Shown: positions 1 to 8,668 of the stretch, in pieces
Position numbering within the stretch: position 1 is the first letter of the stretch
How the letters are laid out: each line of letters starts with the position of its first letter
NCBI RefSeq assembly: GCF_009765985.1
Contig: NZ_LMUM01000028.1
Location: 1-64,000, forward strand
Source: Acidobacterium sp. S8
GTDB lineage: Bacteria; Acidobacteriota; Terriglobia; Terriglobales; Acidobacteriaceae
Direction: 5' to 3'
Length of the DNA: 64,000 nt
The notes under the pieces: model-generated
Database searches by the model: none
What the model was told of the DNA's origin: nothing
What the model saw: only the letters and a program-made list of their open reading frames with translations
Made by a program: the position numbers and the translations under genes

Positions 1-234
1 GAAGGATTGCACCAGCAGACCCTTCCAGTGATAGCCCGGCATCGGGTCAGAAGATGGATCGATCGCAAACTCATCGGTCTTCGGCTTTGCTGAAAGATCG
101 TCCAGTTTCCACGTATAACCAAATGCCGCTTTCGGCGCTAAAACACGCTCCTGAGCATAGGAGCAGACGAAAGAACTCAGGCACAAGGATAAGAAAAGCA
201 GCTTGCATGAATTCCTGATTGGGGGAAATCTCAA
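1..234 (-). CDS. secreted protein, N-terminal part (cut by window edge)
   Basis: An open frame runs off the left edge without a stop, so only about 78 residues are visible. It begins with a clear Sec signal peptide: a basic start (RFPPIRNSCK), a hydrophobic core (LLFLSLCLSSFVC) and a likely cleavage after SYA. The mature part contains LDDLSAKPKTDEFAID and PMPGYHWKG. I chose a TTG start at 234 because GGAG lies about eight bases upstream and no ATG exists in frame. The ATG at 205-207 belongs to another frame and soon hits a stop. I do not recognise the family. It is exported and its gene continues to the left. Confidence 0.6.
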   Translation of the reverse strand, partial: MRFPPIRNSCKLLFLSLCLSSFVCSYAQERVLAPKAAFGYTWKLDDLSAKPKTDEFAIDPSSDPMPGYHWKGLLVQSF

Positions 235-323
235 AATCAGTCTCCACAAAAAGAAGAATGCAGAAATTAGATGCTCAGATAAAATGACACAAATTTGGTG
301 AACGAAGTTTCAAAAGAACATAT

Positions 324-1871
324 CTACTCGATGGCTAGCTTTTTCCAGATTGCGTCCACTCTGGTCTTCGTAGCGGAGTCCATCTCGATCATCGGTGGCC
401 ACGGACGCGTAAAGCCTTCGGCGGTCCACTTGCGCGTAGCATCAATGCCCATCTTGCTGCCGTAATTAGCCAGACGCGAAGCATGGTCGAGCGAATCGAC
501 CGGACCCAGCGTGAACTGAATATCACGCTCGGGATCGATGTTATTCGCCACGCGCAACGTCACTTCTCTCAGGTCCTGCACATCGCAGTCCTCATCAACG
601 ACAATCACACACTTGGTAAACATCGCCTGCCCCATCGACCAGATGCCGTTCATCACCTTGCGTGCCTGTCCCGCATAGCTCTTGCGAACGCTCACAATCA
701 TCAGGTTATGAAAGACGGCCTCCGCAGGCAGATTCACATCCACAATCTCCGGCAGAGTCAGGCGCATGAGCGGCAAAAAGATACGCTCCACCGCTTTGCC
801 CATCCACGCATCCTCCATCGGCGGCTTGCCCACAATCGTCGCCGCGTACACCGGATTCTTGCGGTGAGTGATGCATGTGATATGGAAGACAGGGTAATCC
901 TCTTCCATCGTATAGAAGCCGGTGTGGTCGCCGAAGGGACCCTCACTGCGCAGCTCGTCGAGCTTCACATAGCCTTCGAGAACAATCTCCGCATGTGCCG
1001 GAACTTCAAGATCCACTGTCTCGCACTTCACCAGCTCCACCGGCTTCTGGCGCAGAAATCCGGCGATCATGAACTCTTCAACCTCAGGCGGAGCCGGAAC
1101 GATAGCAGCAAACGTCGTTGCCGGATCAGTCCCGATGACCACAGCAACTTCGAGACGGTCATCTTTCAAGTTGGTCAGCGTAATGTTTTGCGTTCCTCCA
1201 GCGGTTTCAGCCATCGCGTTAACATGTGCCGAAGCCGTAGTGCCCACCGCTGCACGCAGGCGCTCACGCAGATGCTCGGCAGCATTCTTCTGCCGCTGCC
1301 AGTGCATGCCAGTCGTCTGGCCGTCATACACCTGCATCCGATACATTCCAACGTTGCGCTTGCCCGTCTTCGGGTCACGGGTCACAACACAAGGCAGCGT
1401 GATAAAGCGGCCTCCATCGAGCGGCCAGCATTGCAGCACGGGAAAATCGAGAATGCTGAAGTTTTCTTTGAGAATGACTTCCTTGCACGCAGCGTCCTTT
1501 GCAGCAATCGTCTTCGGAAAAAACTTGCCGATATCCGCCAGCATCGGCAGCATCTTCAGCTTTTCCAGAAAGCCTTCCGGCGATTTCACATCGAGCAGCG
1601 CGCGGATGCGTCCAGCCACCTCGTCCAGTGAATCGACATCCAACGCCAGCTTCATGCGTCGTTCACTGCCGAACTGGTTCATCAGCACCGGAATGCCCGC
1701 GTAACCTTTGACGTTCTCAAAGAGGAGCGCCGGACCGCCCTTCGCCGACTTCGAGGCGCGGTCGGTGATCTCGGCGATTTCAAGAATAGGATCGACCTCT
1801 TCGCGGATGCGTTTCAGCTCTCCCGCCTTGTCGAGCGTCTTGATCCAATCCCGCAGGTCGTCATAGGCCAC
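324..1871 (-). CDS. UbiD family decarboxylase
   Basis: The 515-residue protein has the UbiD fold sequence. The N-terminus is DLRDWIKTLDKAGELKRI, followed by GPALLFENVKGY and the central GKPPMEDAWMGKA, and ends with a C-terminal dimer region. UbiD enzymes decarboxylate aromatic or alpha,beta-unsaturated acids using prenylated FMN, which needs a UbiX partner; none is in this window. I moved the start to GTG at 1871 (VAYDDLRDW), which has GGGGAGAG eight bases upstream. The ATG at 1892 overlaps that ribosome site. The gene stands alone, divergent from the TonB-C gene. Substrate cannot be told: ubiquinone/menaquinone precursors or phenolic acids are both possible. Confidence 0.9.
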   Translation of the reverse strand: MAYDDLRDWIKTLDKAGELKRIREEVDPILEIAEITDRASKSAKGGPALLFENVKGYAGIPVLMNQFGSERRMKLALDVDSLDEVAGRIRALLDVKSPEGFLEKLKMLPMLADIGKFFPKTIAAKDAACKEVILKENFSILDFPVLQCWPLDGGRFITLPCVVTRDPKTGKRNVGMYRMQVYDGQTTGMHWQRQKNAAEHLRERLRAAVGTTASAHVNAMAETAGGTQNITLTNLKDDRLEVAVVIGTDPATTFAAIVPAPPEVEEFMIAGFLRQKPVELVKCETVDLEVPAHAEIVLEGYVKLDELRSEGPFGDHTGFYTMEEDYPVFHITCITHRKNPVYAATIVGKPPMEDAWMGKAVERIFLPLMRLTLPEIVDVNLPAEAVFHNLMIVSVRKSYAGQARKVMNGIWSMGQAMFTKCVIVVDEDCDVQDLREVTLRVANNIDPERDIQFTLGPVDSLDHASRLANYGSKMGIDATRKWTAEGFTRPWPPMIEMDSATKTRVDAIWKKLAIE

Positions 1872-2008
1872 GTCGCTTTCTCTCCCCGGCACAAATGCGC
1901 GCCTCTGTTCATAGTAGACGCTGGTGATGATCTATCTCGATTCAGCCGATATGTTTCTTGGTGGGCTCCATAACCGGGATGCATTCCAATCTCTCTTTGA
2001 TTGCAGCA

Positions 2009-2037
2009 GTGCCAGGTCTTCTTCGCAGACCTGGCAC
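2009..2037. repeat. 11-bp perfect inverted repeat upstream of TonB-C gene
   Basis: GTGCCAGGTCT (2009-2019) pairs perfectly with AGACCTGGCAC (2027-2037) around a 7-base loop. It has no T-run, so it is not a simple terminator. Shape and flank (a GTGCC-type arm followed by CACCCG) resemble the GGGTGCCCCA palindromes found elsewhere in this window, so it may be a divergent copy. Confidence 0.6.
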
Positions 2038-2051
2038 CCGACAGCTCATGG

Positions 2052-2057
2052 TATACT
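2052..2057 (+). promoter_or_regulatory. possible -10 box for the TonB-C gene
   Basis: TATACT at 2052-2057 would start transcription near 2064, leaving a leader of roughly 10-19 bases before ATG 2074 or ATG 2083. No good ribosome site precedes either ATG. The -35 region is not convincing. Confidence 0.35.
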
Positions 2058-2082
2058 GCTGCCGATTCTAAGCATGCCTTCC

Positions 2083-2589
2083 ATGATTAAAGTGACTGCC
2101 TTACTGATAGCGCTGTGTGGACTCGTTCCATGCGCAAAAGCAATTAAGCCTAATGACTTTTCCACATCGAACGTACAACAGCAAGATGTAGGACAGTCCA
2201 GCCAACAAGGAAATGCAACCAATGCAGGGATGGGGCAATTACGGATATGCGATTCTAATGCTCCAATAAACTGTCATGCTGTCGACGGAGTAACGGCGCC
2301 CAAAGTGGTCTACGCTCCTGATCCAAAATTCACGCGTACAGCAAGAAAGAAAAAACTCAGTGGCAAGTCAGTCGTGTCCCTTGTTGTTGGTTCTGACGGC
2401 AAGCCCTATGATGTACGTCTAATACGCTCTATGTCAGAAGGATTGGATCCGAGTCTTCAACCAGCAGCGCTTGAGCTGGACCAAAAAGCTATTGAGGCAG
2501 TCCAGAAATACAAATTTCAACCGGCAACCTATCAAAACAAGCCTGTCCCAGTCGAAGTCCATGTAGAGGTCAACTTCCTTATCTATTGA
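2083..2589 (+). CDS. secreted TonB C-terminal domain protein
   Basis: The 168-residue product starts MIKVTALLIALCGLVPCAKA, a signal peptide, followed by a linker rich in Gln, Ser and Asn. From about residue 85 to the end it carries a TonB C-terminal-like fold: VSLVVGSDGKPYDVRLIRS, then AIEAVQKYKFQPATYQNKPVPVEV and a final beta strand. Stand-alone proteins of this kind are common in Acidobacteria. Full TonB has an N-terminal membrane anchor and a Pro-rich spacer, which this lacks, so a periplasmic role beside TonB receptors is only inference. ATG at 2074 is an equally possible start (three more residues). Base composition is visibly AT-richer than the neighbours. Confidence 0.75.
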   Translation: MIKVTALLIALCGLVPCAKAIKPNDFSTSNVQQQDVGQSSQQGNATNAGMGQLRICDSNAPINCHAVDGVTAPKVVYAPDPKFTRTARKKKLSGKSVVSLVVGSDGKPYDVRLIRSMSEGLDPSLQPAALELDQKAIEAVQKYKFQPATYQNKPVPVEVHVEVNFLIY

Positions 2590-2767
2590 TTTTCGAGATA
2601 AGAGGTTTGGCCTGAGGCCATAGCATTTATCGATAGGATGCGCCCATTTGACTGACACCTCTGCGGGCATTCATTCGCCTTTATCCATTCCGCGATAAAC
2701 TGACGGGTTGCGCTCCCATGGATCGGTTGCATCATCCAATAGGGAGAAAACTTCAGACAGGGGCGAC

Positions 2768-4138
2768 ATGGATCAGACACAATCTGACGCACTGGTATTT
2801 TTTGGAGCTACCGGCGATCTTGCCTACAAACAGATCTTCCCTTCCCTGCAACGTCTGGCCAAGCGCGGCAAGCTGAATATGCCGGTGATTGGCGTGGCCA
2901 AGGCCGGGTGGAATCTGGAGCAATTCAAGGATCGCGCCAAAGACAGCGTGGAAAAGAACGGTGGCGGCGCTGATCCCGTGGGGATGCCGAAACTGCTCGA
3001 ACGGCTCGAATATGTCGACGGTGATTACAATGAGCTTTCCACCTTTCAGCAAGTGCGGCAGAAGATGGGCAGTGCAAAGCACCCAGTGCACTATCTGGCG
3101 ATTCCCCCGAGCCTCTTTGGAAAGGTCAATGACCAGCTCAAGGCCTCTGGCTGCGCGGATGGCGGGCGGGTCATTGTAGAAAAACCCTTCGGGCATGATC
3201 GCGCTTCGGCATCAGCCCTCTCGGCAGAAATTCATCGTGTATTTGATGAAGACCATATCTTTCGCATCGATCATTACCTCGGGAAAAATTCGGTTCAGAA
3301 TGTCATCTTCTTTCGCTTCGCCAATACCTTTCTTGAGCCGATCTGGAACCGTCAATTTGTCGAAAGCGTGCAGATTACGATGGCAGAACAATTTGGCGTC
3401 CTGGGCCGAGGCGCATTTTATGACGGTGTGGGCGCAATCCGCGACGTGGTACAGAACCATCTGCTGCAAGTGGTGAGCAATATTGCGATGGAGCCGCCGC
3501 CGTGTACGGACATGGAGGCGCTGCGTGACGAGCGCATGAAGGTGCTGAAGAGCGTGCAGACACTGGAGCCGCACGACCTGGTGCGCGGGCAGTTCAAAGG
3601 CTATCTCGATGAGCCCGGAGTAAAACCCGGTTCACAAGTTGAGACATTTGCCGCACTTAAGTTGCATATCAATTCCTGGCGCTGGCGGGACGTTCCCTTC
3701 TTTATCCGCACGGGTAAATCGCTGCCGGTTACGGCGACAGAAGTCATTGCAAAGCTGCGGCAGACGCCTCCGGTCTTCTCAGAAAAGCTGACGCCACAGA
3801 ACTATGTCCGCTTCCGCTTGAGCCCGACGCCGGTTATCGCCATAGGTGGATCAGTGAAGGAGGCGGGCGACCGTCTGCGTGGTTGTATGGTGGAGTTAGA
3901 AGCAGGGCAGGAATGCGGGACTAATGATCTTCTTCCATATGAAGAACTGATTGAAGATGCCATGCGCGGTAACCAGACCTGGTTTGCGCGGCAGGACTAC
4001 GTGGAAGCAGCATGGCGTATTCTCGATCCGGTGCTGGCCGAGCCGCCTGCAGTCATTTCTTACGATCCGGGCACGTGGGGGCCAAAGGAATCCGACGCAC
4101 TGACCGCCAACTGCGGCGGCTGGATGAATCCGAAATAA
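2768..4138 (+). CDS. zwf: glucose-6-phosphate 1-dehydrogenase
   Basis: This 456-residue protein catalyses the first step of the oxidative pentose phosphate pathway, making NADPH from glucose 6-phosphate. The dinucleotide motif FFGATGDL lies at residues 11-18, and the substrate/active-site motif RIDHYLGK at 166-173. Further family blocks include VRGQFKGY and [13 protein letters not shown] 2768 was chosen because the recognisable N-terminus begins there with AGGGGCG upstream; a longer frame starts earlier but has no homologous look. No pgl, gnd or opc gene is adjacent. The stop is one base from the stop of the convergent small zinc protein. Confidence 0.95.
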   Translation: MDQTQSDALVFFGATGDLAYKQIFPSLQRLAKRGKLNMPVIGVAKAGWNLEQFKDRAKDSVEKNGGGADPVGMPKLLERLEYVDGDYNELSTFQQVRQKMGSAKHPVHYLAIPPSLFGKVNDQLKASGCADGGRVIVEKPFGHDRASASALSAEIHRVFDEDHIFRIDHYLGKNSVQNVIFFRFANTFLEPIWNRQFVESVQITMAEQFGVLGRGAFYDGVGAIRDVVQNHLLQVVSNIAMEPPPCTDMEALRDERMKVLKSVQTLEPHDLVRGQFKGYLDEPGVKPGSQVETFAALKLHINSWRWRDVPFFIRTGKSLPVTATEVIAKLRQTPPVFSEKLTPQNYVRFRLSPTPVIAIGGSVKEAGDRLRGCMVELEAGQECGTNDLLPYEELIEDAMRGNQTWFARQDYVEAAWRILDPVLAEPPAVISYDPGTWGPKESDALTANCGGWMNPK

Positions 4139-4139
4139 T

Positions 4140-4379
4140 TCAACCGCCGGAGTGCATCCAGCGATCCATCAGGGTCTGCGCGCAGCGCGATCCGCATAGA
4201 TGGCGCACATCTGCCTCATGCGAAAGAAGCATGCCCCAGGGCATAAAGCGAAGTTGCGGCGTTGGCTCAGTGCCCGGCAGCGGCGAAATGTGTTCGGTCC
4301 AGGCCAGCCACCAGTCTTCTGATCCTTCGCTTTTCGCCTTACTGCACACATCACAGCGGAACGTTTCAGTAAACGCCAT
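4140..4379 (-). CDS. small four-Cys protein, paralogue of 45586-45855
   Basis: The 79-residue product has CDVC at 9-12, a WWLAW segment, RFMPWGM and a C-terminal HLCGSRC. Four cysteines and conserved histidines suggest one structural zinc site. A second copy of the family sits at 45586-45855 and shares the order CxxC, WW, LPW/MPW, HLCGxxC. ATG 4379 was chosen by alignment with that copy. Its stop is one base from the zwf stop (convergent). I know of no function for this family; recognition of the paralogue pair is from the sequence alone. Confidence 0.7.
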   Translation of the reverse strand: MAFTETFRCDVCSKAKSEGSEDWWLAWTEHISPLPGTEPTPQLRFMPWGMLLSHEADVRHLCGSRCAQTLMDRWMHSGG

Positions 4380-4541
4380 TTTTAGCTCAAAACTCCCGTT
4401 GGATTTGCTTTGAGCAAGGTAGCACACGCTTAGCAGCGGCTACAACGGAGATGGATATCGAGACGTCGTCAGTTTGGAATCAAGCAGTTTTGTAGTGCCG
4501 TCGCATGCTTCTACTGCTGCGCAACGCGATGCCAACCGCTT

Positions 4542-5513
4542 TCAGGAAGATACTGCGTGGGACGCAGTGGCGGTTTCGAGTTCGGGAATAGCTTCCAGTG
4601 GGTAACCCAGGCGCTTCCACTCGTCGAATCCACCGCGCAATGGGCGCACGCGGAATATGCCTGCTTTGCGCAGCGTCAGAGCCATCTTCGCAGCCGTAGC
4701 TTCGCTGGGACAGGTGCAGAAGAGGACAACGTCGCGATCGCGGGGAATCGAATCCGTATGCTCGACCAGTTTGTCCGGAGTTAACAGAACGGCGCCGGGT
4801 AAAGTACGCGGGTCGGGCAGGTAATCCAGGGGATGCCGCAGATCGACGATGTAGATTTGCTGGCCGTTGTCGAGCATGTTCTTCAGATCGTTCGGCTCAA
4901 GTCGTGCCGTGCGCATCTCCTTGATAAAAGCGCGCTGGCGTGTAAAACGGTAAATCAGGAAGCCGATCAACAGCAGAATGAAGAGAACGCCCGCGGAATG
5001 GCTCACACTGGAAACGATGTTCGAGTGCTTGAGGAAGTCGCCGAAAAATCGTCCGCCCAGCGTAAACGCCAGCGCCCAGAGCAGCGACCCGGCAGCGTCG
5101 TAGGCTAGAAACAGGTGCAGCGGCATGTTTGTCTGGCCGGCAATCGGCGGCGCCACGGTGCTGAGCCCGGGAATGAATTTTGCCACGAGCAGCGCACGCT
5201 CACCGTTACGGGTGAAATAGCCTTCCGTTTTCTTGACGCAGGTGTTGCTTTCCATGGAAAGGCGGCAAAGCAGCCTGACCACCACGCCGCCATAACGTTT
5301 GCCCATGAAATACCAGGTCGTGTCACTGACCAGGCAGCCAAGAACGATCGCCAGCAGGGCAAAGGGAAGGTTGATCTTGTGCGTCGCGCTTAGAGTGCCG
5401 GCAGTAATCAACAGCGGAGCACTGGGAATGGGCACACCAATCTGCTCAACCAGCACCCAGGTAAACAGGATGACGTAACCGTATTGCATGAAAAAGCTGA
5501 GAGCGACTGGCAT
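4542..5513 (-). CDS. DedA-family membrane protein fused to a rhodanese domain
   Basis: The 323-residue protein has two parts. Residues 1-200 are a DedA/SNARE-associated fold with several membrane helices and motifs EQIGVPIPSAPLLITAG and RNGERALLVAKFIPGLS. Residues 215-310 are a rhodanese-like domain (IYIVDLRHPLDYL) with an active-site cysteine in VLFCTCPSE. DedA proteins act in membrane lipid recycling and proton-dependent homeostasis; rhodanese domains bind or transfer sulfane sulfur. The fusion places a sulfur or redox sensor on the cytoplasmic face, which is inference. The start has GGAAA upstream. No operon partner is visible. Confidence 0.88.
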   Translation of the reverse strand: MPVALSFFMQYGYVILFTWVLVEQIGVPIPSAPLLITAGTLSATHKINLPFALLAIVLGCLVSDTTWYFMGKRYGGVVVRLLCRLSMESNTCVKKTEGYFTRNGERALLVAKFIPGLSTVAPPIAGQTNMPLHLFLAYDAAGSLLWALAFTLGGRFFGDFLKHSNIVSSVSHSAGVLFILLLIGFLIYRFTRQRAFIKEMRTARLEPNDLKNMLDNGQQIYIVDLRHPLDYLPDPRTLPGAVLLTPDKLVEHTDSIPRDRDVVLFCTCPSEATAAKMALTLRKAGIFRVRPLRGGFDEWKRLGYPLEAIPELETATASHAVSS

Positions 5514-5641
5514 GAGATTTCCGGACCGGCTGTAACTATAAAGATGTCATTTTGATGCGCGAATAGCAACGAAAGGCGCAAATCAAGGCCAATCCGTATC
5601 TACGTTACCGGAGTTCCCGATATGCAGGCCACCGAATTTTA

Positions 5642-5671
5642 TTGACATTCATACTCAGCCATCTATATATA
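5642..5671 (+). promoter_or_regulatory. padR promoter, near-leaderless
   Basis: A perfect -35 box TTGACA (5642-5647) is followed by TATATA boxes at 5664-5669 (16-bp spacer) or 5666-5671 (18-bp spacer). Transcription would begin at about 5676-5680, only 3-7 bases before the ATG at 5683. No ribosome site can fit, so the mRNA is leaderless or nearly so. Confidence 0.7.
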
Positions 5672-5684
5672 GATGGCTGAGTAT
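5651..5684. promoter_or_regulatory. 34-bp perfect palindrome, PadR operator candidate
   Basis: Bases 5651-5684 read identically on both strands, centred between 5667 and 5668 (half-site ATACTCAGCCATCTATA). The palindrome covers the whole -10 region and the transcription start, and ends inside the padR start codon. PadR dimers bind such palindromes, so autorepression of padR and the permease gene behind it is the obvious reading. Confidence 0.75.
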
Positions 5685-6012
5685 GCCAAAGTCTGATTCG
5701 CTGCAAGGTTCTCTCGATCTGCTGGTGCTGAAGATTCTTTCGCGCAGGCCGCGCCAGCATGGATACGCCATCATGTCTGCAATCAGCGAGATGTCGGAGG
5801 ATGTGCTGCGGGCGGAAGAGGGCTCGCTCTATCCCGCGCTGCACCGGATGGAAGAGGCGGGATGGATTCGCGCCGAGTGGATCACGAAAGATACAGGACG
5901 GCGGGCACGCATTTATGAGCTGACGGTAGCAGGTAGGAAGCAGCTCGCTGCCGAGGAGTCGCGCTGGCAGCTTGTGACTTCAGCGGTGAATCGCGTTTTA
6001 AGGACGGTGTGA
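5683..6012 (+). CDS. PadR family transcriptional regulator
   Basis: The 109-residue protein is a minimal PadR winged helix. It contains SLDLLVLKILSRRPRQHGYAIM, EEGSLYPALHRMEEAGWI, and a wing with GRRARIYELTVAG. Length is typical of subfamily-2 PadR proteins, which have only a short dimer helix. It lies one base upstream of the large permease and is surely co-transcribed with it. The promoter and start codon are covered by a perfect palindrome. In Acidobacteria this PadR-permease pairing recurs many times per genome; the inducer is unknown. Confidence 0.93.
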   Translation: MPKSDSLQGSLDLLVLKILSRRPRQHGYAIMSAISEMSEDVLRAEEGSLYPALHRMEEAGWIRAEWITKDTGRRARIYELTVAGRKQLAAEESRWQLVTSAVNRVLRTV

Positions 6013-6013
6013 G

Positions 6014-8668
6014 ATGTCGCTCTGGTCGCGGATTGCGAACGTTTTTCGCGGAGATGGTCTGAGCCGCGAAATCGAGGAAGAATTCGAAGCGCATGTCGCC
6101 GAAGCGGTGGAGCAGGGGCGCGATCCTGAAGAGGCGCGACGCGCACTGGGACGCGCTCTTCGGCAACGCGAGGAAAGCCACGATGTGAAAGTAATCGCGT
6201 GGCTGGACTCGCTGCGGGCTGACGCGATCTTCGGCTGGCGGCAATTGAAGCGGAACAAGATCACCTCCGCTGCGGCGATTCTGTCACTGGCTCTGGCGAT
6301 TGGCGCGTGTACTTCCGCGTTCCGGCTGATCGATGCTCTGCTGTGGCGTCCTTTGCCTGTGGCACATCCGGAGCAGCTGTATGTTTTATCGCGGAAAGGA
6401 ATGGGTTTTGACAACAAGCCCGGAGAGTGGGATTCCTGGGCATACCCGGCTTTTGCGCAAATGCGTGCCGCTGCGAAAGATCAGGCTGAACTGATCGCGA
6501 TCTCGTATGCAGACCGCTCAGATGTGACATACAAAACCGATCAGGAGATGGAAAAGGCCAATCTCCAGTTCGTGTCGGGATGGATGTTTCCGACGTTTGG
6601 TATTCAGCCTGCGGCAGGTCGTTTATTCACGGAGAACGATGATCGGCAGCCGGGAGCCTCTCCGTATGCGGTGATTTCGTACGACTACTGGAGCCGTCGC
6701 TTCGGGCGCGATCCTCACATCATTGGGCGTACGTTTCATTTCGGAGATGGCATTTACGAGATCGTTGGCGTAAGCGAGAAGAAATTCAGCGGAACTGAAC
6801 CGGGTACGGTTGTCGATATCTTCATTCCGACGATGATGCACCACAGTGTGACGCGGCAGGACTCGACATGGATTCGTACACTGGCGGTGATGAAACCGGG
6901 CATTGCGATTGAGCCTCTCCGCGCGAAGTTGGCGGCGGTGAGCCATGCGTTTGAAGAGAAGAGGCTAAGCGGCGAGACAGGTTTGTCGCAGCAGACGCTG
7001 AAGGGTGTGCTCGCCAACCAGGTACTAATGGAACCCGCGCCGACCGGGGCATCAGGAATGCAGCAGGAATACAGCCGCGCGCTGAGTGCGCTGGCCGTAC
7101 TGGTGTTGATGGTGCTGCTGATTGCCTGCGCGAATGTAGCCAACCTGATGACGGTGCAGGCGGCGGCTCGAGCGCGCGAGATGGCGCTGCGGGTTTCGAT
7201 TGGTGCGGGACGATGGCGGCTGGTGCAGATGGTGCTGGTGGAGAGCGCTATGCTCGCCTTCTTCGCCGCGGCCAGCGGAGCGTTGTTTGCATGGTGGTCT
7301 GCGCCGTTTGTGGTCAGCATGATCAATCCGCCGGACAATCCGGCACGCCTGATTCTTCCGGCGGACTGGCGGGTGCTGGGATTCGGCATGGCGCTCACTC
7401 TGAGTGTCATCCTGCTCTTCGGGCTGCTGCCCGCGCTGCGCGCTTCTGCGGTCAAGCCAGTCAGCGTCTTGAAGGGCGGAGACGATCCGCATTCGCGGCG
7501 AAGGCTGATGCATGGGATGATTGCGCTGCAGGTGGCCTTCTGTTTTCTGGTGCTGTTTGTAGCGGGATTGTTTGTGACTACCTTTCAACGGCTTTCCAAC
7601 AAGCCGACGGGGTTTTCCGCGGAGCGCATCCTTCTGTTGGAGACGACAAGCCGGCCCGCGCAATCATCGATTTACTGGGACCAGGTAGCGGAGCGTTTGC
7701 GCGCGGTGCCAGGCGTCGAGCGCGTTTCGCAATCTGCATTCCCTTTGCTGAAAGGCGACAACTGGAATGACTCCATTTCAATCAACGGAGGGCCGCCGAG
7801 CATCGACCTTGCTTATTTTTTGAATGTTTCTCCCGGTTTTTTGGAGACGATGCGGATTCCGCTCATTGCCGGAAGGGATCTCCGCGATGGCGATCTGTAT
7901 CCGAACGCTGTCATTGTGAACGAGACATTCGTCAGGAAATTTCTGAATGGCGAAAATCCGGTCGGACGGGCTGTTGAAAAGGCGTCCGATGATGGCTCGC
8001 GTGAACGCATGCAGATTGTTGGTGTAATGCGCGACGCCTACTACAGCAGCATTCGCTCGCCGATGCTGCCGGTTGTCTTTGTTCCCTTCCACCACAAGGA
8101 CGCAAAGGGCGGACTGTCACCGGAGAGCGATGAGACTTTCATCGTGCGCACGGCTTCGTCGAACCCCCTGGCGCTGGCAACGACTCTTCGTCAGGAAGTG
8201 TCGCGTACGCGGTCCGGCTTTCACATAAGCAATGTAATCACCCAGAAGGAGTTGAACGAAGCGCAGACCATCCGCGAGCGCCTGCTGGCAACGCTGGCGT
8301 TTTTCTTCGGCGCCGTAGCGCTACTCCTCGCTGGAATTGGTTTATACGGGGTGCTCAATTACTCATTGCAGCAGCAGCAGCGCGAGCTTGGCATCCGGCT
8401 GGCACTTGGTGCACAGGCCGGCAATATCGCGCGCCAGGTAACAGCGGGAATTTTCGTTGCGGTATCGCTCGGCGCGGTCGCGGGACTGGCAGCAGGCATG
8501 GCATCCGGGCGATACATTGAATCGCTGCTCTACCAGGTGAAAGCCACGGATATAAGCATGCTGGCGATTCCCTCCCTAACGATTCTGTTGGCTGTAATCA
8601 TTGCAGCCGTGCCGAATGTGTTGAAGGCGCTGCATATCGATCCGGTAGCGATGCTGCGGGTGGAGTAA
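6014..8668 (+). CDS. ADOP-type MacB/FtsX permease
   Basis: The 884-residue protein begins with a cytoplasmic prefix (LSREIEEEFEAHVAEAVEQG, about residues 14-60). A first membrane helix (about 85-115) follows, then a large periplasmic MacB-like core domain, three helices with an FtsX domain (about 355-475), a second periplasmic domain, and a C-terminal FtsX domain (about 755-880). This is the duplicated permease architecture common in Acidobacteria. MacB-type systems need an ATPase; none is encoded in it or nearby, so it must borrow one or act differently. Substrate is unknown. It is coupled to padR with a one-base gap. Confidence 0.9.
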   Translation: MSLWSRIANVFRGDGLSREIEEEFEAHVAEAVEQGRDPEEARRALGRALRQREESHDVKVIAWLDSLRADAIFGWRQLKRNKITSAAAILSLALAIGACTSAFRLIDALLWRPLPVAHPEQLYVLSRKGMGFDNKPGEWDSWAYPAFAQMRAAAKDQAELIAISYADRSDVTYKTDQEMEKANLQFVSGWMFPTFGIQPAAGRLFTENDDRQPGASPYAVISYDYWSRRFGRDPHIIGRTFHFGDGIYEIVGVSEKKFSGTEPGTVVDIFIPTMMHHSVTRQDSTWIRTLAVMKPGIAIEPLRAKLAAVSHAFEEKRLSGETGLSQQTLKGVLANQVLMEPAPTGASGMQQEYSRALSALAVLVLMVLLIACANVANLMTVQAAARAREMALRVSIGAGRWRLVQMVLVESAMLAFFAAASGALFAWWSAPFVVSMINPPDNPARLILPADWRVLGFGMALTLSVILLFGLLPALRASAVKPVSVLKGGDDPHSRRRLMHGMIALQVAFCFLVLFVAGLFVTTFQRLSNKPTGFSAERILLLETTSRPAQSSIYWDQVAERLRAVPGVERVSQSAFPLLKGDNWNDSISINGGPPSIDLAYFLNVSPGFLETMRIPLIAGRDLRDGDLYPNAVIVNETFVRKFLNGENPVGRAVEKASDDGSRERMQIVGVMRDAYYSSIRSPMLPVVFVPFHHKDAKGGLSPESDETFIVRTASSNPLALATTLRQEVSRTRSGFHISNVITQKELNEAQTIRERLLATLAFFFGAVALLLAGIGLYGVLNYSLQQQQRELGIRLALGAQAGNIARQVTAGIFVAVSLGAVAGLAAGMASGRYIESLLYQVKATDISMLAIPSLTILLAVIIAAVPNVLKALHIDPVAMLRVE

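Noticed and set aside
483-1631. Long plus-strand open frame antisense to the UbiD gene
   Set aside because: It is a mirror frame of a clear UbiD coding sequence; its translation is rich in His, Arg and Leu and shows no domain.
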